Shown here piece after piece: positions 40,770-44,383 of a stretch of DNA of 44,383 nt. The notes under the pieces were generated by a model that made no database searches, was not told where the DNA came from, and saw nothing but the letters and a program-made list of their open reading frames with translations. Source of the DNA: Anaerolineales bacterium (GTDB taxonomy: Bacteria; Chloroflexota; Anaerolineae; Anaerolineales; Villigracilaceae); assembly GCA_021462845.1 (NCBI GenBank), contig JAJTXU010000009.1, positions 1-44,383 on the forward strand. Direction: 5' to 3'. How positions within the stretch are numbered: the stretch's first letter is position 1; each line of letters starts with the position of its first letter. Both the position numbers and the translations under genes were made by a program.

Positions 40770-43223
40770 ATGACCTCCTTCGTTCAAATCGTTGTCAACG
40801 TGCCAGCCATTGCGGGTGTGTTCGACTATTCCATTCCCGAATCCCTCGCAGGGACTATCGGTATCGGTCACCTCGTCATCGTCCCATTTGGGAAGCAGAC
40901 CGCGCAGGGAGTTGTCCTCCGCTTCATTGACCAGCCCTCGGTGCGCGATGTGAAAGAGGTCATCGAATTCGTTGATCCTGAACCTGTCCTCACGCAGGCG
41001 CAGATCGCGTTGGCGGAGGCGATGGCAGAGTCCACGCTCGCGCCGTTGGCGGCGGTGGTGGGATTATTTTTGCCTGTGGGGTTAAGTCAGCAAGTTGACA
41101 CCATGTACGAATTACGAATTACTAATTACGAATCACAGATTGATTCCAAATCCATCAGCCCAAAGACTCAACGATTGACAATTGAAGATCGCCTCCTGAA
41201 TTTATTGCGAACTCGCGGCTCGTTGCGCGGACGTCAAATTGATTCACACTTCGCCAAAGTGGATTGGCGCAAGACAGCGGGCTTTCTCGTGAGGAAAGGT
41301 GTGCTGACGGCGCGGTCTGTGTTGCCGCCGCCGAGGGTGCGATCAAAGTTCATTCGCGTGGCACAGCTCGCAGTCACGCCCGAAGAAGCGGAAGCCGAGA
41401 TGCCGAATCTGGGGATGAAGCAAACGCTCGCGCGGAGACAGTCCGCGTTGCGATTCTTGATCCGACAGCCCGAAGCGGTCAACGTCTCGTGGGTGTATGC
41501 CGAAAGCGGATGCAATCTCTCCGACTTGCAGGAACTCGAAGAGCGCGGGTTGATCCGATTGTTCGAGAGTGAAGTGTTTCGGGATCCTCTTGAGAAAACA
41601 CGTAAACACGGAAACACGGAAACAAGTAAACAGGTAATCGAACTCACTCCTGAACAAAATATTTCTCTGAATGAAATCGTGGGCGCAGTACGCAGTACGA
41701 AATACGCAGCATTTCTTCTTTACGGCGTCACAGGCTCAGGCAAAACAGAAATTTATTTACGCGCCGCCGAAGAGGTGGTGAAGCGCGGCAAACAAGTGAT
41801 CGTGCTTGTCCCCGAAATCGCGCTCACGCCGCAGACCGTGCGACGATTTTTGAATCGATTCCCTGGGCAGGTGGGGCTTGTCCATTCGAAACTTTCAGAG
41901 GGCGAGCGATACGACACATGGCGACGCGCGCGCGCTGGAAAACTCAAGGTCATCATCGGAGCGAGAAGCGCGTTGTTCGCGCCTCTGCCGAACATTGGTC
42001 TCATTGTTGCGGATGAATGTCACGACTCGTCGTTTCATCAAGCCGAGCCGCCGTTCTATCACGCGGTGACTGCGGCTCAAACCTACGCGCGTCTCTGCGG
42101 TGCGGTCTGCGTGATGGGTTCCGCCACGCCGACGATTGAACAACGATTCAAATCGGAAATGAATCAACTTCATAAATTGGATTTACCCAAGCGCATCGTC
42201 GAGTCGGGATTACCTCCCGTCCACATCGTGGACATGCGCGACGAACTTAAAGCGGGTCAACGCGGGATATTCAGTCGGCTTCTGCTTCGTGAGCTTGAGT
42301 CCACCCTCCAGCGCGGCGAGCAAGCGATCCTCTTCCTCAACCGACGCGGGACATCCACGTATGTCTTCTGCCGCGATTGCGGACATGTGTTGAAATGTCC
42401 CAACTGTGATACGCCGCTCACGTTCCATACCGAAGATAAAGAGCGCTTGCTCTGTCATCAATGCGGATACGAACGCGGCAAGCCGAAGAGTTGTCCGCAA
42501 TGTGGAGGCAAGCAGATCCGCGAGTTTGGACTTGGAAGCGAGAAGGTCGAAGCGGAGGTCAACGCGTTGTTCCCCAAAGCGCGGACATTGCGCTGGGATT
42601 GGGATACGACCCGTCAAAAAGACGCGCACGAAATGATCCTCACGCATTTTGCGAATCACAAAGCGGATGTGTTGGTCGGCACGCAAATGCTTGCAAAGGG
42701 ACTCGACTTGCCAATGGTCACTCTCGTTGGCATCGTGCTGGCGGATGTGGGCTTGCATCTGCCCGATCCGTTCGCGGGCGAGCGCGTTTTTCAAGTGTTG
42801 ACTCAAGTGGCGGGGCGCGCGGGTCGCAGTGAACGCGGCGGGAAAGTTGTCCTGCAAACGTTTGATCCTGCGAATCAAGTCATTCAATCCGCGGCGCGGC
42901 ATGACGTGGACGGCTTTTATCAATACGAGTTGGAGAATCGCAAGCGGCTGGGATATCCGCCGTTCGCGCGTCTGGTGCGACTAGAATTTCGAAGCGACGA
43001 CCAAGCGTCGGCTGAGAAAGAAGCGAAGCGCGTCGCGGAGAAATTGTCAACCGTCCATCGTCCATCGTCGGCTGTTATCGGACCCGTCCCGTGTTTCTTT
43101 TCCAAAGTGGCGGGGTTGTATAGGTGGCAGATCGTCCTGCGCGGATCGAATCCAAAAGAAATTTTGCGTGACGTTAAACTCGACGGCTGGCGCGTCGAAG
43201 TTGACCCGATTAGTTTGCTATAA
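40770..43223 (+). CDS. priA: Primosomal helicase PriA
   Basis: This 817-residue 3'-5' helicase restarts stalled replication forks. The N-terminal fork-binding domain starts MTSFVQIVVNVPAIAGVFDY. The helicase has Walker A GVTGSGKTEIY with Lys325, the DECH box at 415-418, and motif V/VI blocks VGTQMLAKGLDLP and QVAGRAGRSERGGKV. The zinc-binding insert with CRDCGHVLKCPNC and CHQCGY..CPQCG lies at about 534-590. The protein is longer than the usual 730-800 residues, partly because four short tandem-repeat arrays lie in the coding sequence at linker positions. The start at 40770 matches the conserved N-terminus. Confidence 0.97.
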   Translation: MTSFVQIVVNVPAIAGVFDYSIPESLAGTIGIGHLVIVPFGKQTAQGVVLRFIDQPSVRDVKEVIEFVDPEPVLTQAQIALAEAMAESTLAPLAAVVGLFLPVGLSQQVDTMYELRITNYESQIDSKSISPKTQRLTIEDRLLNLLRTRGSLRGRQIDSHFAKVDWRKTAGFLVRKGVLTARSVLPPPRVRSKFIRVAQLAVTPEEAEAEMPNLGMKQTLARRQSALRFLIRQPEAVNVSWVYAESGCNLSDLQELEERGLIRLFESEVFRDPLEKTRKHGNTETSKQVIELTPEQNISLNEIVGAVRSTKYAAFLLYGVTGSGKTEIYLRAAEEVVKRGKQVIVLVPEIALTPQTVRRFLNRFPGQVGLVHSKLSEGERYDTWRRARAGKLKVIIGARSALFAPLPNIGLIVADECHDSSFHQAEPPFYHAVTAAQTYARLCGAVCVMGSATPTIEQRFKSEMNQLHKLDLPKRIVESGLPPVHIVDMRDELKAGQRGIFSRLLLRELESTLQRGEQAILFLNRRGTSTYVFCRDCGHVLKCPNCDTPLTFHTEDKERLLCHQCGYERGKPKSCPQCGGKQIREFGLGSEKVEAEVNALFPKARTLRWDWDTTRQKDAHEMILTHFANHKADVLVGTQMLAKGLDLPMVTLVGIVLADVGLHLPDPFAGERVFQVLTQVAGRAGRSERGGKVVLQTFDPANQVIQSAARHDVDGFYQYELENRKRLGYPPFARLVRLEFRSDDQASAEKEAKRVAEKLSTVHRPSSAVIGPVPCFFSKVAGLYRWQIVLRGSNPKEILRDVKLDGWRVEVDPISLL
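41106..41140 (+). repeat. Heptamer tandem array in priA (TACGAAT x4)
   Basis: TACGAAT, TACGAAT, TACTAAT and TACGAAT are followed by CACAGAT. It encodes the linker YELRITNYES. Confidence 0.85.
41599..41638 (+). repeat. Octamer tandem array in priA (CACGGAAA-like x5)
   Basis: The units CACGTAAA, CACGGAAA, CACGGAAA, CAAGTAAA and CAGGTAAT encode the charged linker KHGNTETSKQV. They resemble the octamers in the greA-lysS spacer. Confidence 0.85.
41685..41712 (+). repeat. Heptamer tandem array in priA (GCAGTAC-like x4)
   Basis: The units are GCAGTAC, GCAGTAC, GAAATAC and GCAGCAT, just before the Walker A motif. Confidence 0.75.
43050..43070 (+). repeat. Heptamer tandem array in priA (ATCGTCC-like x3)
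   Basis: The units are ACCGTCC, ATCGTCC and ATCGTCG, encoding TVHRPSS near the C-terminal domain. Confidence 0.65.
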
Positions 43224-43234
43224 TCAATTGAGCA

Positions 43235-43376
43235 TCGGTGGTCGAGTAGTGGCGCTGAAAGCGCCACGTATCGAGACCACCACGTTGTAAAGTAATTCTT
43301 GTTACAAAAATCTGTACGCGAACCTGTGGTCTCGATACATCCCGCGACGAACATCGCGGGACTACTCGACCACCGA
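43235..43376. repeat. Compound inverted repeat (142 bp) between priA and the DUF6159 gene
   Basis: Outer arms TCGGTGGTCGAGTAGT (43235-43250) and ACTACTCGACCACCGA (43361-43376) are perfect 16-bp inverses. Inner arms GTATCGAGACCAC (43268-43280) and GTGGTCTCGATAC (43326-43338) are perfect 13-bp inverses. Between them lie the hairpins TGGCGCT-gaa-AGCGCCA and CCCGCGA-cgaaca-TCGCGGG. Confidence 0.9.
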
Positions 43377-43393
43377 GATTAAGAGGAGTCTAC

Positions 43394-44305
43394 ATGCAAG
43401 CATTTTCACGTGGTTGGTCGTTTCTAAAACAAGCCTGGGGGATGGCGTTCAAAGACAAAGATTTATTGAAGCCGTCCATTTACGCGCTGGTCGTTGGGAT
43501 GATCGTTTCGGTTATCGGCATCATCCCCATCATCGGCGTGGCGATCCTGCTCGGCGATTCGCAATTCGGTCAGATCATCATGGGCATTCTCGGCGTGCTG
43601 ATGATCTTCGTGCAATACATGATCACGTATATTTTCTCGGCGATGACCGTGTATCTGATCTACGGCTATCTCGCCGAAGGCGACGGTCGCATGGATCACG
43701 CCTGGGCGATCGTGCGCCGCGACTTCTTCGACATTGTTTCACTCGCGCTCGTTTCAACGCTCGTGACATGGTTCCGCAACGCGACGCGCAACAATCGCGG
43801 ACGCAATAATTTATTCGCCAGCATCGCCACTGGACTATTACGCTCCCTCGGCGGCGTGTTGGAAGCGTTGTGGCTCGAAACGTCGTATCTCGTTTTGCCC
43901 GCCATGGTCATTGACGATCTGAACTTGAAGAACGGCTTGCAACGCATTTGGAATATCACGAAACAAAACTTACTGCTGATCGGCATCGGCTTCGTCGGCA
44001 TCCGCTGGGTGACGGGACTGATCGGCTTCATCCTCAGCTTCGGCGGATTTGTCATCGCGCTCGCCATCGGCGGCGGAGCGGTATATGCCACAGGCGACTT
44101 TGGCATCGTTTCGATTGTGGCTATCGCTATCGGCGTCTTCATCTTCTTCGCCCTCGTGATGATCGCAAGCGTAATTACCTCATACACCAACGCCGCGTAT
44201 CACACCTGCCTGTATCTCTGGGCGCGCGAGGCTGAGAAAGCGCAAACCGCAGGGCAAGATATTCACGTCGCCGCTCCCGCGCCGCTTGCCGCAGTGCTGG
44301 GCTAA
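43394..44305 (+). CDS. DUF6159-like membrane protein
   Basis: This 303-residue polytopic membrane protein has about six hydrophobic segments. The N-terminal block FSRGWSFLKQAWGMAFKDKDLLKP and the middle block LETSYLVLPAMVIDDLNLKNGLQRIW fit the DUF6159 family as I know it. The C-terminal tail is soluble and Ala/Pro-rich. The function is unknown. AAGAGGAG lies 5 bases before the ATG, immediately after the 142-bp compound repeat. A terminator-like palindrome follows. Confidence 0.82.
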   Translation: MQAFSRGWSFLKQAWGMAFKDKDLLKPSIYALVVGMIVSVIGIIPIIGVAILLGDSQFGQIIMGILGVLMIFVQYMITYIFSAMTVYLIYGYLAEGDGRMDHAWAIVRRDFFDIVSLALVSTLVTWFRNATRNNRGRNNLFASIATGLLRSLGGVLEALWLETSYLVLPAMVIDDLNLKNGLQRIWNITKQNLLLIGIGFVGIRWVTGLIGFILSFGGFVIALAIGGGAVYATGDFGIVSIVAIAIGVFIFFALVMIASVITSYTNAAYHTCLYLWAREAEKAQTAGQDIHVAAPAPLAAVLG

Positions 44306-44315
44306 TAAAAACGAA

Positions 44316-44359
44316 TCTTTCTTCTTTCATCTTTCCTCGAGAGCATGAAAGAAGAAAGA
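44316..44359. terminator. Palindrome after the DUF6159 gene
   Basis: TCTTTCTTCTTTCAT and ATGAAAGAAGAAAGA pair perfectly over 15 bases around a 14-base loop. The A/T-rich stem lacks a clean T tail, so the terminator role is tentative. Confidence 0.6.
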
Positions 44360-44383
44360 GGAAAGACTGATTCTCCCTCGTGC

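Overview
The window looks like a chromosomal segment of a Chloroflexota bacterium, most likely class Anaerolineae. This is an inference from gene content and style, not a placement by marker phylogeny. Supporting points are two L,D-transpeptidases with twin-arginine leaders, NBR1-Ig-like and Pro/Thr-rich lipoproteins, several Anaerolineae-style membrane proteins (DUF2085, DUF3054, DUF6159), many start codons with a -10-like hexamer six or seven bases upstream and no Shine-Dalgarno sequence, and intergenic regions packed with short palindromes and 7-8 bp tandem repeats.

Layout. 1-5.2 kb: the tail of an unknown gene, a SWIM zinc-finger mini-protein, an L,D-transpeptidase, an orphan beta-class DNA methyltransferase, an atypical OmpR-type regulator, an initiator tRNA with a clear promoter and terminator, a conserved unknown protein and smpB. 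5.2-9.4 kb: an MFS transporter, a class V aminotransferase and two lipoproteins. 9.7-12.4 kb: a tight run of two patatin-like lipases, a small membrane protein and a carboxylesterase-like hydrolase. 12.7-17.9 kb: a second L,D-transpeptidase, ccdA, a fusion of a cysteine-less glutaredoxin-like domain to DUF2085, then pgeF-yggS-yggT-yggU. 17.9-20.4 kb: a GNAT gene, a toxin-antitoxin-like pair and enolase. 20.5-27.5 kb: plsC, a LysM protein, a secreted S33/TAP-like hydrolase and pyruvate phosphate dikinase. 27.6-36.7 kb: a receiver protein, hydrolases, PilZ, PIG-L, greA, lysS, an L7/L12-like membrane protein, DUF3054, an ECF sigma/anti-sigma pair, Nudix and AmrB/MEMO. 36.7-40.7 kb: an accessory block with a large single-chain restriction-modification enzyme, a truncated copy of the start of priA and two small genes. 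40.8-44.3 kb: full-length priA and a DUF6159 membrane protein.

The most unusual structure is shared by two loci. At eno and at priA, a cassette of two small minus-strand genes lies between the intact housekeeping gene and a short, diverged fragment of the same gene end: the 3' end of eno and the 5' end of priA. Many differences between fragment and intact gene are synonymous, so each fragment looks like a displaced piece of a once-functional, diverged allele and not a recent tandem copy. The second striking layer is repeats inside protein-coding DNA: a compound palindrome lies in frame in amrB, and four short tandem-repeat arrays lie in priA. One of these belongs to the same octamer family as arrays in the greA-lysS spacer.

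No rRNA, CRISPR array, prophage or recognisable transposase was seen.
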